Source: Helicobacteraceae bacterium
Lineage (GTDB): Bacteria > Campylobacterota > Campylobacteria > Campylobacterales > Sulfurimonadaceae
Direction: 5' to 3'
Length of the DNA: 16,827 nt
Assembly (NCBI GenBank): GCA_027083665.1
Contig: JALWNV010000139.1
Span: 1 to 16,827, forward strand
This document shows, in pieces, positions 1 to 7,119 of the stretch (the stretch's first letter is position 1; each line of letters starts with the position of its first letter). The notes beneath the pieces are model-generated. The model did no database searches. It was not told the origin of the DNA and saw nothing but the letters and a program-made list of their open reading frames with translations. A program made the position numbers and the translations under genes.

Positions 1-20
1 CCGTTGGGTGAAAGTGACAG

Positions 21-2324
21 GTGTGGCTTTTCGCTTCTATTTCCCCTATTTTACTGTATCTCCCCCTCTTCGCTTATTTTTCTATTTCTATATTTGGGAT
101 GAACAGAAGCCTTGCATTTGTTGCGGCGACGACGGGATTGCGGATCGTCAACATTGACGACCCGGCAACCCCGGAGCTGATCGGCTCTCTGGAGATATCC
201 GACTATGTCGAGAGCGTGGTCCTTTCCCGCGACGGCCATACCGCTTTCATCATTGACGGCATTATCGGTCTGTATGCCGTCGACGTCAGCGATCCGTACG
301 CTCCGGAACCTGTCGGTTTTGCAGACATAGGAGACTGGGGGATGGATGCAGAGCGTTCACCTGACGGTACGAAACTCTATTGTCCAACATATTCGGGAGG
401 ATTGCACGTATTCGATATCTCCGATGCACAAACGCCGACAGCACTTTCAGTGGCACCGGTACCTGAAGCATGGAGCATCGCCTTGTCCGCCGACGGGACA
501 AAAGCCTTTATTACCGAAGGACGTTACGGTTTACATGTCTTCGATATCGGGGACGCACAACATCCGTTTGAAATAGGGTCGGCGGATATACACGACTGGT
601 CATTGGATCTCGCCCTTGCTTCAGACGGGACCAGAGCGGTTGTCACGGACAATCGTGCCGGACTGCAAGTGATGAATATCAGCGATCCGACAGCTCCGCA
701 GATCTATGAAACCGTATCTGATACAGGCGACCTATACAAAGTCGCACTCTCTCCGGACGGTTCAAAAGCATTTGCAACCGGAAATTTCACCGGCGTGGAG
801 GTTATCGACCTGCGTCATGCCCGCCTGCCGAACCGGATCCCCGGCATCATAGGCTTTCACGCGGTAGCGGAAGAGGACACCGGCGCAGGAAACGTGATCG
901 GCACCGTCGAAGTCGTTTACAGCGGCAGCGGCGGTATCACGTCGTTTAGCCTGCAGGGCGAAGGCGCAGAGACTTTTACGATCGATACCAAAGGCATCGT
1001 CCGTCTGGTCAAATCCCTGGATTACTCACTGAAGAAACGGTACGATCTGACGGTCATCGCCACGAATCGTGTCGGTTCCCGCGAGGCGAACATCTCGATA
1101 CAGGTGCATTCGGTTCCCGAAATAGCACCATTCAACGGGCAAGTTGACAGCAGGGCGGCCGAGGGAACCTATATCGGACAACTGGACATGGGAGCAGACG
1201 ACGGGGCGACGATCAGCGACATTACTTTCGCCGGTAAAGGATCGGAAAACTTCAGAATCGATACCGACGGAAAACTGTATGTGGCCGCCGGGGCATCGCT
1301 GCACCGTTTCGTCACGCCCCGATACGAACTGAATGTCACCGCGGCGAACCGCTACGGAAGCGGGGCACCCGCTTCCGTCACCATTGACGTTTCAGCCAAA
1401 ATAAGCACCATAGACCTGCCCTCAGGCGCTATAGCGCTTCACGGGAAAATACTCTACGCTGCCGACTATGTATCGGGATTGCATCTGATCGACGTTACCG
1501 ATCCGCAAGCGCCTGCCGTCATCGGATCGGTCGAGATTCCCGACGGCACTCCCACCGGCATCGCATGCGCCTCCGACGGAACGAAAGCCTATGTGACCAG
1601 CCTCTATAGAGGACTCGATATTGTCGATACGGCCAATCCCGCCTCACCGCAAATCATCGCTACCGTACCGCTACCGTCAGCGGGACCGCTTGCCGTGGCC
1701 GTCTCTGCGGACGGGACAAAAGCCTACCTGGCCGGAGGCAATTCCGGCTTACAGATCATCGACACCGGCGATCCGTACGCACCTGAACTTGTCAGTACGA
1801 CACGTTTTTCGTATACGGCCCGAAGTGTCGCGCTTTCTTTCGACGGAACAACCGCCTACATCGCCGATGACGGCGACGGGTTGCAAATCATCAATGTACT
1901 CGATCCGCTTCATCCTGCGATCATCGGCTCGAAAGACACGCGAGGCTGGACCTATGACATTGCACTGTCATCGGACGGCACGAAAATTTTTGCAGCGGAT
2001 TTTTCATCATGGCAAATCTTCGACATAAACGACCCAGCCTTGCCGTCGCAAATCGCAAGAGTTGACACCGAGGGATCCGAAATCGCTGTAGCACTTTCGG
2101 CAAACGGAACATTGGCGTTTATCACAAACCGTGGCGGCGCCCTTGAAATCTTCGATGTCAGCGACCCCCGTTCACCGGACCTCCTTGCCAAAACGGACGA
2201 TAAGATAAGGGCGTACTCCAAAGCCCTCCTTTCACCGGATGAAACGCTGGCATATATCATCAGCCGCTATGACGGCATCCACATCCTCGATCTGACGGGA
2301 TTGACCGACAAACGGCCCAATTAG
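21..2324 (+). CDS. LVIVD-repeat (beta-propeller-like) surface or exported protein with two internal cadherin-like modules
   Basis: A 767-residue reading frame opens at a GTG directly after two in-frame stops (positions 9-11 and 15-17). Seen: six LVIVD-type repeats starting near residues 30, 74, 118, 161, 204 and 249, each of the form x-A-[YF]-[VI]-x5-G-L-x-[IV]-x-D-[IV]-x-D-P-x-x-P. Then come two cadherin-like modules (about 278-364 and 366-459), each with an F-x-I-D-T-x-G strand and a closing Y-x-L-x-V-x-A-x-N. Seven more LVIVD repeats follow, near 477, 521, 567, 611, 655, 697 and 742. Family knowledge: LVIVD repeats build propellers in exported or surface proteins, and cadherin modules act as spacers or adhesion units. 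Inference: an extracellular two-propeller protein of unknown ligand. The first ~26 residues are hydrophobic but lack the basic n-region of a signal peptide, and no good ribosome site precedes GTG 21. An ATG at 99 would drop the leader. The true start, or intactness of the 5' end, is uncertain. Confidence 0.8.
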   Translation: MWLFASISPILLYLPLFAYFSISIFGMNRSLAFVAATTGLRIVNIDDPATPELIGSLEISDYVESVVLSRDGHTAFIIDGIIGLYAVDVSDPYAPEPVGFADIGDWGMDAERSPDGTKLYCPTYSGGLHVFDISDAQTPTALSVAPVPEAWSIALSADGTKAFITEGRYGLHVFDIGDAQHPFEIGSADIHDWSLDLALASDGTRAVVTDNRAGLQVMNISDPTAPQIYETVSDTGDLYKVALSPDGSKAFATGNFTGVEVIDLRHARLPNRIPGIIGFHAVAEEDTGAGNVIGTVEVVYSGSGGITSFSLQGEGAETFTIDTKGIVRLVKSLDYSLKKRYDLTVIATNRVGSREANISIQVHSVPEIAPFNGQVDSRAAEGTYIGQLDMGADDGATISDITFAGKGSENFRIDTDGKLYVAAGASLHRFVTPRYELNVTAANRYGSGAPASVTIDVSAKISTIDLPSGAIALHGKILYAADYVSGLHLIDVTDPQAPAVIGSVEIPDGTPTGIACASDGTKAYVTSLYRGLDIVDTANPASPQIIATVPLPSAGPLAVAVSADGTKAYLAGGNSGLQIIDTGDPYAPELVSTTRFSYTARSVALSFDGTTAYIADDGDGLQIINVLDPLHPAIIGSKDTRGWTYDIALSSDGTKIFAADFSSWQIFDINDPALPSQIARVDTEGSEIAVALSANGTLAFITNRGGALEIFDVSDPRSPDLLAKTDDKIRAYSKALLSPDETLAYIISRYDGIHILDLTGLTDKRPN

Positions 2325-2347
2325 GACGCCGAATACATCCTCCCCGG

Positions 2348-2364
2348 CCGCGGCAATACCGCGG
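2348..2364 (+). terminator. GC-rich hairpin after the LVIVD gene, weak terminator candidate
   Basis: Two copies of the palindrome CCGCGG are separated by CAATA and can fold into a 6-bp all-GC stem with a 5-nt loop. It lies 24 nt past the stop of the LVIVD gene. The only T-run (eight T at 2391-2398) begins 26 nt beyond the stem, so this is not a classic intrinsic terminator. Confidence 0.3.
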
Positions 2365-2414
2365 AGAGGAGATAGAAGGAATATGAATAATTTTTTTTAA
2401 TATTTTATAAAGCT

Positions 2415-2443
2415 TTGATTCATTAGAATTTCTTTTAGATAAT
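2415..2443 (+). promoter_or_regulatory. Sigma-70-type promoter for the exported coiled-coil protein
   Basis: A -35-like TTGATT (2415-2420) and a -10-like GATAAT (2438-2443, read TAGATAAT with its flank) are separated by 17 nt. An AT-rich stretch (about 2386-2410) sits just upstream like an UP element. The -10 lies 20 nt before the start codon, and a clean GGAGG ribosome site (2453-2457) lies 6 nt before ATG 2464. This is the only region here with both promoter boxes at canonical spacing. Confidence 0.6.
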
Positions 2444-2463
2444 TCCCAAAACGGAGGTACGTC

Positions 2464-3087
2464 ATGAAAACATACGTCTTTTCACTGATCCTACTCGTTG
2501 CATCCTCCCTGTATGCCTACACCCCCGACACGCAAAAAGGGCTCGACGAAATGCAGGAGCTGATCAGTACGACGCAGCACCTTCGCGAAGAGAGTATCCG
2601 TGTCCATTTCGACGACAGCATCGCCGCAGACTCCGAACTCAAACGTACCTATCGGAAACAACAGCGCCTGCTCCGCAGCCTCGAGCACAACCCTGTCATC
2701 GGCAAAGAAGTCAAATCCCTGCATCATTACACCCGGGTCCTCTACGATATTCAAAGCGATCTGGACGAGCACACAATCTTCAATGCCGATTCAACGCTGA
2801 TCGGCAAAATGATAGACTTGCGTACCGCATTGATCAAACAGTCCGCCGACCCGAAAGAAGCCGAAAAGATCGCCGCAAAAGCACGCAACGAAATGCAGCT
2901 GAAAGAAGACTTTTCCAAACTGCAAGCCCTCTCCATGCAAAACGAGCACCTCAATTATGAACAAACTGAGTACGAAGCGCTGTTGCAGCAGACGACGGCC
3001 CATATGCAGGACCTGCTTATCGAGGCGTCCAAAATGAAAGCCTACGGCAAAGAAACCGTCACCGTCTCCGCCGTGACAACCCGCTGA
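2464..3087 (+). CDS. Exported alpha-helical / coiled-coil protein of unknown function
   Basis: A 207-residue protein. The start is fixed by GGAGG 6 nt upstream and a typical Sec signal peptide: basic K2, a hydrophobic core, and a likely cleavage after L-Y-A at residue 18. The mature part is rich in Glu, Gln, Lys and Leu with heptad-like spacing (roughly residues 25-120 and 130-190), has no cysteine, and shows no enzyme motif I recognise. It should therefore be a soluble periplasmic or surface-associated helical protein. It sits alone between its own promoter and a downstream hairpin. The LVIVD gene upstream is on the same strand but 139 nt away, so cotranscription is not needed. Function unknown; a periplasmic adaptor or envelope-stress role would be guesswork. 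Confidence 0.75.
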   Translation: MKTYVFSLILLVASSLYAYTPDTQKGLDEMQELISTTQHLREESIRVHFDDSIAADSELKRTYRKQQRLLRSLEHNPVIGKEVKSLHHYTRVLYDIQSDLDEHTIFNADSTLIGKMIDLRTALIKQSADPKEAEKIAAKARNEMQLKEDFSKLQALSMQNEHLNYEQTEYEALLQQTTAHMQDLLIEASKMKAYGKETVTVSAVTTR

Positions 3088-3090
3088 AAC

Positions 3091-3108
3091 CCGCCGCCCT
3101 CCGGCGGC
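3091..3108 (+). terminator. GC-rich stem-loop after the coiled-coil gene
   Basis: CCGCCG (3091-3096) pairs with CGGCGG (3102-3107); a register shift gives GCCGCC with GGCGGC and a 4-nt loop. It begins 3 nt after the stop codon at 3085-3087. Only scattered T residues follow (TTT at 3116-3118, TTTT at 3127-3130), so intrinsic termination would be imperfect. It may separate this gene from the sugar operon. Confidence 0.4.
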
Positions 3109-3126
3109 AGGGACCTTTGACCATTC

Positions 3127-3138
3127 TTTTGCTACACT
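3127..3138 (+). promoter_or_regulatory. Possible -10 region for the sugar operon
   Basis: TTTTGCTACACT has the T-rich plus extended -10 look of Campylobacterota sigma-70 promoters, which often lack a -35 box. It lies 16 nt before ATG 3155, so the leader would be short but could still hold the AAGGAA ribosome site at 3145-3150. A TTGACC at 3117-3122 is too close (10 nt) to serve as its -35. Confidence 0.35.
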
Positions 3139-3154
3139 TTCGCAAAGGAAGCTC

Positions 3155-3985
3155 ATGCCGGCCTATCTCACCGATCTCGATCACACTTTCCTGCACAGCA
3201 ATCAGAGTGTCAGCCCCTATTCTCAGACGGTCTGGAACACGGCAGCCCGGCAGGTTCCCCTTTCTGTCGCCACGGCAAGAAGTTTCTCCAAAGTCCGGCA
3301 GTTTCTGCAGCGGCTGCACCTCAACGCACCGCTAATCCTGCTCGACGGCGCCATGGTCGTCACCCCGGAAAAAACACTTGTCGACCTCAAGACGATCGAC
3401 CGCGAAACCGGCGACGCCCTGATCGAAGCGGGACGCACGTTCGACGCCATAGAGCCTTTTGTCATCGGCCTCAAAGACCGCAGCCTGAACGAAACCTTCC
3501 GGTACCCCGCGCAGACCACGGCGATGCAGCATGAGGTTTTGAAAAACTACAAAGGCGACCCGCGTCTGGAGCGTTTCGAAACGATGCGCGCACTCGAAGA
3601 GGATACCCTCAAGATCGTCTACATGGCCGAAGAAGACCGGCTCGTCGCTTTGACCGGGTACCTGCGCTCGCTTTTCGGCGATACGCTCGAATTCAAGCTT
3701 TCGCCGGAGCAGTATACCGGCGGACATTTCCTGACCGTGCTGCATCCGCTCGGCGACAAGGCGCACGCCATGAAAAAAGTCGCGGAATATCTCGAATGCG
3801 ATCCCGCGGATTTTACCGTCTTCGGCGACAGCGTCAACGATCTGGGGATGTTCGATCTTGCCGGAACCGCCTGTGCCGTCGCCAATGCGCTGCCCGAGGT
3901 GAAAGCTGCCGCGGATATCGTCTTGCCGCATACCAACGACGAGGACGCCGTTGCCCGGTACCTCGAAAAGGCCCTCCATGTCTGA
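3155..3985 (+). CDS. HAD-superfamily hydrolase, subfamily IIB (Cof-type sugar-phosphate phosphatase)
   Basis: A 276-residue protein starting at ATG 3155 behind AAGGAA. All four HAD motifs are visible. Motif I is D7-L-D9-H-T (nucleophile D7, acid/base D9). Motif II is the S/T at S-V-A-T40. Motif III is K202 in G-D-K-A. Motif IV is G224-D225-S-V-N228-D229. The long insert between motifs II and III is the IIB cap. Family knowledge: Cof-type enzymes dephosphorylate sugar phosphates and similar small phosphometabolites with Mg2+, and specificity cannot be read from sequence. It is the first gene of a tight unit with a hexose transporter and a hexose-6-phosphate mutarotase, overlapping the transporter by 8 nt. 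Inference: it acts on a hexose phosphate or removes a toxic phosphosugar side product. Mannosyl-3-phosphoglycerate phosphatase-like activity is an alternative. Confidence 0.85.
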   Translation: MPAYLTDLDHTFLHSNQSVSPYSQTVWNTAARQVPLSVATARSFSKVRQFLQRLHLNAPLILLDGAMVVTPEKTLVDLKTIDRETGDALIEAGRTFDAIEPFVIGLKDRSLNETFRYPAQTTAMQHEVLKNYKGDPRLERFETMRALEEDTLKIVYMAEEDRLVALTGYLRSLFGDTLEFKLSPEQYTGGHFLTVLHPLGDKAHAMKKVAEYLECDPADFTVFGDSVNDLGMFDLAGTACAVANALPEVKAAADIVLPHTNDEDAVARYLEKALHV

Positions 3986-5252
3986 AAGAAACTCTACCCT
4001 GCTGCCCATGACCCTCCTCGCAATACTCTTTTTCCTCTTCGGTTTCGTTACCTGGCTCAACGGCTCGCTGATCCCTTTTCTCAAGGTGATCTGCAACCTC
4101 ACGTCTTTCGAGGCCCTGCTGGTGACTTTTGCCTTCTATATCGCCTACACCGTCATGGCGCTGCCGATGGCCGCCGTGCTGCGGCGTACCGGCTATAAAA
4201 ACGGTATGGCGCTGGGGCTGGGTATCATGTCCGCCGGCGCCCTGCTGTTCATTCCCGCCGCCCTCGGCGCGGACTACCGCCTCTTTCTCGGAGGGCTTTT
4301 CACCCTCGGAACCGGGCTGACCCTGCTGCAGACGGCCTCGAATCCCTATCTCGTGCATATCGGACCCATCGACAGTGCCGCGGCACGTATCAGCATCATG
4401 GGCCTGATCAACAAAAGTGCCGGCGTCCTCGCCCCTTTGCTCTTTACCGCACTCGTCTTCAGCGACCTTTCCGCACCCGTCACCGCCCTCTCCGGCGCAG
4501 AGGAAAAAGCCGCCCTCGCGCAAAAACTGATCCCGCCCTATCTCTTCATGGCATCCGTTCTGGCGCTGCTGGCAGTGTTTGTCCGCCTCTCGCCCCTGCC
4601 GAAACTTCCGTTTGAGAAAATCTCCGAAACGGCAGGCGATTCCCTACGGCACCATCCGCACCTGCTTCTGGGTGCCGTCACCCTCTTTTTCTACGTCGGT
4701 ATCGAAGTGATCGCAGGTGATACGATCGGGCTCTACGGCCAGTCGCTCGGGATGGAAAACGCCACGGTGCTGACTGCCTATACGATGGTCTTCATGGTGA
4801 TCGGATACCTCATCGGCGTCACGACGATCCCGAGACTGATCTCGCAGGAGCGCGCCCTGCTGCTGAGCGCTTTTGCGGGACTGCTGTTTACCGCAGGCAT
4901 TCTTCTCTCTTCCGAACACGGCGATACCGTTTCAGGCATCCTGTGGGGCTGGAGCGGTATCGCGACACTGCCCGACAGCCTCGCTTTCGTCGCACTGCTG
5001 GGACTGGCCAACGCCCTGGTGTGGCCCGCCGTCTGGCCGCTCGCGCTCAGAGACCTCGGTCCCCTCACCGCCAAAGGAAGTGCCCTGCTCATCATGGGCA
5101 TCGCCGGCGGAGCGCTGCTGCCGCTGCTGTTTGGCCGTATCGGCGGGTTCACCGGCGATCTGCGCGACGGTTACGCGCTGGGATTCGCCGCGTATGCGAT
5201 GATCCTCTACTATGCGGCAAGCGGTCATAAAATCCGGAAAAAAACGGCATGA
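3978..5252 (+). CDS. gluP: Glucose/galactose:H+ symporter, MFS FHS family (GluP/FucP type)
   Basis: A 424-residue integral membrane protein from ATG 3978, chosen over the upstream in-frame TTG at 3951 because AAAAGG lies just upstream and the product then begins with a short polar tail. The signature F-L-F-G-F-V-T-W-L-N-G plus P-F-L-K in TM1 (about residues 19-36) is diagnostic of the fucose-galactose-glucose:H+ symporter family. Other family-like segments are Q-T-A-S-N-P-Y, and hydrophobic blocks consistent with about 12 TM helices run to the end. R-R-T-G-Y-K after TM2 is the degenerate MFS loop motif. Role: proton-driven hexose uptake at the inner membrane. The start overlaps the end of the HAD gene by 8 nt and its stop overlaps the mutarotase start (ATGA), so the three genes are probably coupled. 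Glucose versus galactose versus fucose cannot be decided here. Confidence 0.88.
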   Translation: MSERNSTLLPMTLLAILFFLFGFVTWLNGSLIPFLKVICNLTSFEALLVTFAFYIAYTVMALPMAAVLRRTGYKNGMALGLGIMSAGALLFIPAALGADYRLFLGGLFTLGTGLTLLQTASNPYLVHIGPIDSAAARISIMGLINKSAGVLAPLLFTALVFSDLSAPVTALSGAEEKAALAQKLIPPYLFMASVLALLAVFVRLSPLPKLPFEKISETAGDSLRHHPHLLLGAVTLFFYVGIEVIAGDTIGLYGQSLGMENATVLTAYTMVFMVIGYLIGVTTIPRLISQERALLLSAFAGLLFTAGILLSSEHGDTVSGILWGWSGIATLPDSLAFVALLGLANALVWPAVWPLALRDLGPLTAKGSALLIMGIAGGALLPLLFGRIGGFTGDLRDGYALGFAAYAMILYYAASGHKIRKKTA

Positions 5253-6097
5253 TTGAGCGAAAAACAGAAGGAGCGCTTGAAATCCTCGACATCACCAACG
5301 ATGCCGCGACGGCGAAAATCGCGTTGCAAGGCGCCCACCTGTACGAATATACCCGTCACGGTGATGTGCCGACGCTGTGGCTGAGCCCCGATGCGCGTTT
5401 CGAAACGGGCCGTGCCATCCGCGGCGGGATTCCCGTCTGCTGGCCGTGGTTCGGCAAAGATTCCCGCTACCCGCCGGAGGCACCGCAGCACGGCTTTGCG
5501 AGAACGGCACAGTGGAAACTGGTAGATACCGAAGAACCGGATACCTCCACCACCGTCATCACCCTGGCCGTCGACCATACCGATATCGAACAGTCATGGT
5601 TCCCCTACCGCTTTCGCGTCCTCGTACGTATCGTGATCGGCCGCACCCTCGAAATCTCGCTGCAGACGAAAAATCTCGACGAGCGCCCTTTTACGCTCAC
5701 CGAAGCGCTGCACACCTATTTCACTGTCGGCGATATCACTTCCGTTCAGATCCGGGGGCTTCAAAACACTGTCTATGCCGATGCACTCGACGCTTTCGCC
5801 CGCAAATCATCCGCCGAAGTCCTCACCGTCACGGAAGAGACCGACCGCGTCTATCTCGATACGGACCATACCCTCATCCTTCATGACGGAGCATTGAAAC
5901 GCTCCGTGACCGTCGGCAAAAGCGGCAGCCGTTCGACCGTCGTCTGGAACCCGTGGATCGACAAAGCGAAACGGATGGAGGATTTCGCCGACGACGGCTA
6001 CAAAACGATGGTCTGCATCGAAACGGCCAACGCCCTTGACGACAGCCTGACCGTCGCTCCGGGCGCCACGCACACACTGCGGCTGCACATATGCTGA
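5249..6097 (+). CDS. D-hexose-6-phosphate mutarotase (glucose-6-phosphate 1-epimerase, YeaD-like)
   Basis: A 282-residue protein starting at ATG 5249, which overlaps the transporter stop as ATGA. It has the aldose-1-epimerase-like fold signatures of the YeaD/YMR099C group: R-G-G-I-P-V-C-W-P-W-F-G (58-69), H81-G-F-A-R85, the L-H155-T-Y-F segment and the C-I-E258-T-A-N segment near the end. In this family a His and a Glu in the latter two segments act as acid/base pair; both are present. Reaction: interconversion of alpha and beta anomers of glucose-6-phosphate or similar hexose-6-phosphates in the cytoplasm, feeding glycolysis or pentose-phosphate steps. Cotranscription with a hexose symporter fits use of imported sugar. 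No kinase that would make the hexose phosphate is found in this window. It is the last gene of the unit; a bulged hairpin follows at 6133-6162. Confidence 0.88.
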   Translation: MIERKTEGALEILDITNDAATAKIALQGAHLYEYTRHGDVPTLWLSPDARFETGRAIRGGIPVCWPWFGKDSRYPPEAPQHGFARTAQWKLVDTEEPDTSTTVITLAVDHTDIEQSWFPYRFRVLVRIVIGRTLEISLQTKNLDERPFTLTEALHTYFTVGDITSVQIRGLQNTVYADALDAFARKSSAEVLTVTEETDRVYLDTDHTLILHDGALKRSVTVGKSGSRSTVVWNPWIDKAKRMEDFADDGYKTMVCIETANALDDSLTVAPGATHTLRLHIC

Positions 6098-6132
6098 CAG
6101 CACGCTATCGGACGGTTCAATCCTCTATCGCG

Positions 6133-6162
6133 GTCCGGGCGGTGAAAGCGTCATCGCCGGAC
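6133..6162. terminator. Long imperfect hairpin between convergent transcription units
   Basis: 6133-6145 pairs with 6151-6162: about 12 bp including one G·T wobble and one bulged G, with the 5-nt loop AAGCG. It sits between the mutarotase stop and the stop of the opposite-strand membrane gene. No T-run follows on either strand. A second small hairpin (CCTC-AAAA-GAGG, 6168-6179) is adjacent. Termination for the convergent units is inferred from position. Confidence 0.4.
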
Positions 6163-6197
6163 GGAAGCCTCAAAAGAGGGTCCCCGGCAACGGCATT

Positions 6198-6941
6198 TTA
6201 AAAATCGTCATCGTCTCCGAACTCTTTGGCCATCTCCTGTTCGTACTTTTTCTCTTCCTCTTTTTGCAGCTGCTCTTTCGTCAAAACCAGTTCATGAAGA
6301 AACTCCCCGAAAAACGTTTTGGATTCCGTTTTGGCCAGAAAAAGGTATAAACTCGCGACCAGACCCGCCGCCGCAATCGACGCGATCACTTTCTGCGCCG
6401 GCGTGAACATCTGCACCGGGTCTTTTTTCTGAATCTCGCAGACTCCGCCGGGACAATGTTCCGGGTCTTCCCTGACAATCATCCGGTAGATCCAGCAGCC
6501 GATACAGATGGAAAAAGCGACTTCGAAAAACATGAGCACAAGGCACAACACACAGATAAGGACTTTATAGAAGGTGATGTCCCAGTGGATAACAAACCAC
6601 CACATCATCGGAATCGAGATCAGCCAGCCGATCGTCCATGCGAACCGTTTCTGCAAGCCTCCGCCATATTCGGGCTTCTGCCCGCGCACCATGAATTTGC
6701 CCAGCAGCATCGACGGCGCGTAGCGGGGCGAAAAGAGCCGGATGGTAAAATCGACAAACAAGAACGCGAGATAGACCCTCGCCACGATGATGTGATTGTA
6801 ACCGATTCCGACGAAGATGACGATCATGCCAAGCATGAAAAGGATTCCGGCCGCGGCCCGGGCCTCCCGTTCGTTGATCACCGTGACATCGTATCCCGGT
6901 ACTTTCTCGCCGTAATTCCATAAAAAACTTTTAAGGTCCAA
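6198..6941 (-). CDS. DUF4395-like multi-pass membrane protein with a CxxC motif
   Basis: 247 residues if started at TTG 6941, preferred because AAGGAG lies 7 nt upstream; an earlier in-frame GTG at 6947 would leave only 1 nt after that ribosome site. Seen: about five hydrophobic helices (near residues 31-48, 53-70, 101-120, 123-147 and 184-203), a loop with G-Q-K-P-E-Y-G-G-G, and C-I-G-C at 146-149 followed by H-C-P-G-G-V-C with C163 and C168. It ends in a highly charged tail (many E/K, then E-F-G-D-D-D-D-F). The N-R/E-x-x-A-R-x-x-A opening and C-x-G-C-W-x-Y match my recollection of the DUF4395 domain, whose function is not established. The paired cysteines suggest thiol or sulfur chemistry or metal binding at the membrane, which is inference. 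Monocistronic, convergent with the sugar operon. Confidence 0.65.
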   Translation of the reverse strand: MDLKSFLWNYGEKVPGYDVTVINEREARAAAGILFMLGMIVIFVGIGYNHIIVARVYLAFLFVDFTIRLFSPRYAPSMLLGKFMVRGQKPEYGGGLQKRFAWTIGWLISIPMMWWFVIHWDITFYKVLICVLCLVLMFFEVAFSICIGCWIYRMIVREDPEHCPGGVCEIQKKDPVQMFTPAQKVIASIAAAGLVASLYLFLAKTESKTFFGEFLHELVLTKEQLQKEEEKKYEQEMAKEFGDDDDF

Positions 6942-6988
6942 AAACACTCCTTCTCTTCAGTTGCTTGTCTATCGCGCCGGAGACGGTG

Positions 6989-7008
6989 TACCGTATCAAA
7001 ATGCGGTA
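6989..7008. repeat. Short inverted repeat upstream of the DUF4395-like gene
   Basis: TACCGTAT (6989-6996) and ATGCGGTA (7001-7008) form an 8-bp near-perfect inverted repeat around CAAA. It overlaps a second repeat, ACGGT-GT-ACCGT (6983-6994). It lies about 50-65 nt upstream of the membrane-protein start, in its probable leader or promoter. An operator or a leader hairpin is possible. I saw no other distinct signal in 6948-7119. Confidence 0.3.
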
Positions 7009-7119
7009 TGAAGGTTCTGCGTGCCGCAATGATAGAGCATCTCACCTTGCGAAAGCGTAAAATATTTTTGACAACTTCGTGATAGTGCAGCAGTAAAAAG
7101 TTTGGCGATACAGACTGCC

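Noticed and set aside
492..1725. A 16-nt sequence (GACGGGACAAAAGCCT) occurring at 492 and 1710 as a possible mobile or recombination repeat
   Set aside because: The copies encode the same D-G-T-K-A part of the protein repeat and do not extend in the DNA; internal gene repetition explains them.
3332..4523. Long minus-strand frames opposite the HAD and transporter genes
   Set aside because: They overlap genes with full family motifs, have shadow composition and no ribosome sites; GC-rich codon bias opens such frames.
7068..7096. TTGACA at 7068-7073 as a plus-strand promoter
   Set aside because: No acceptable -10 lies 16-18 nt downstream, and there is no plus-strand gene after it until 8567.
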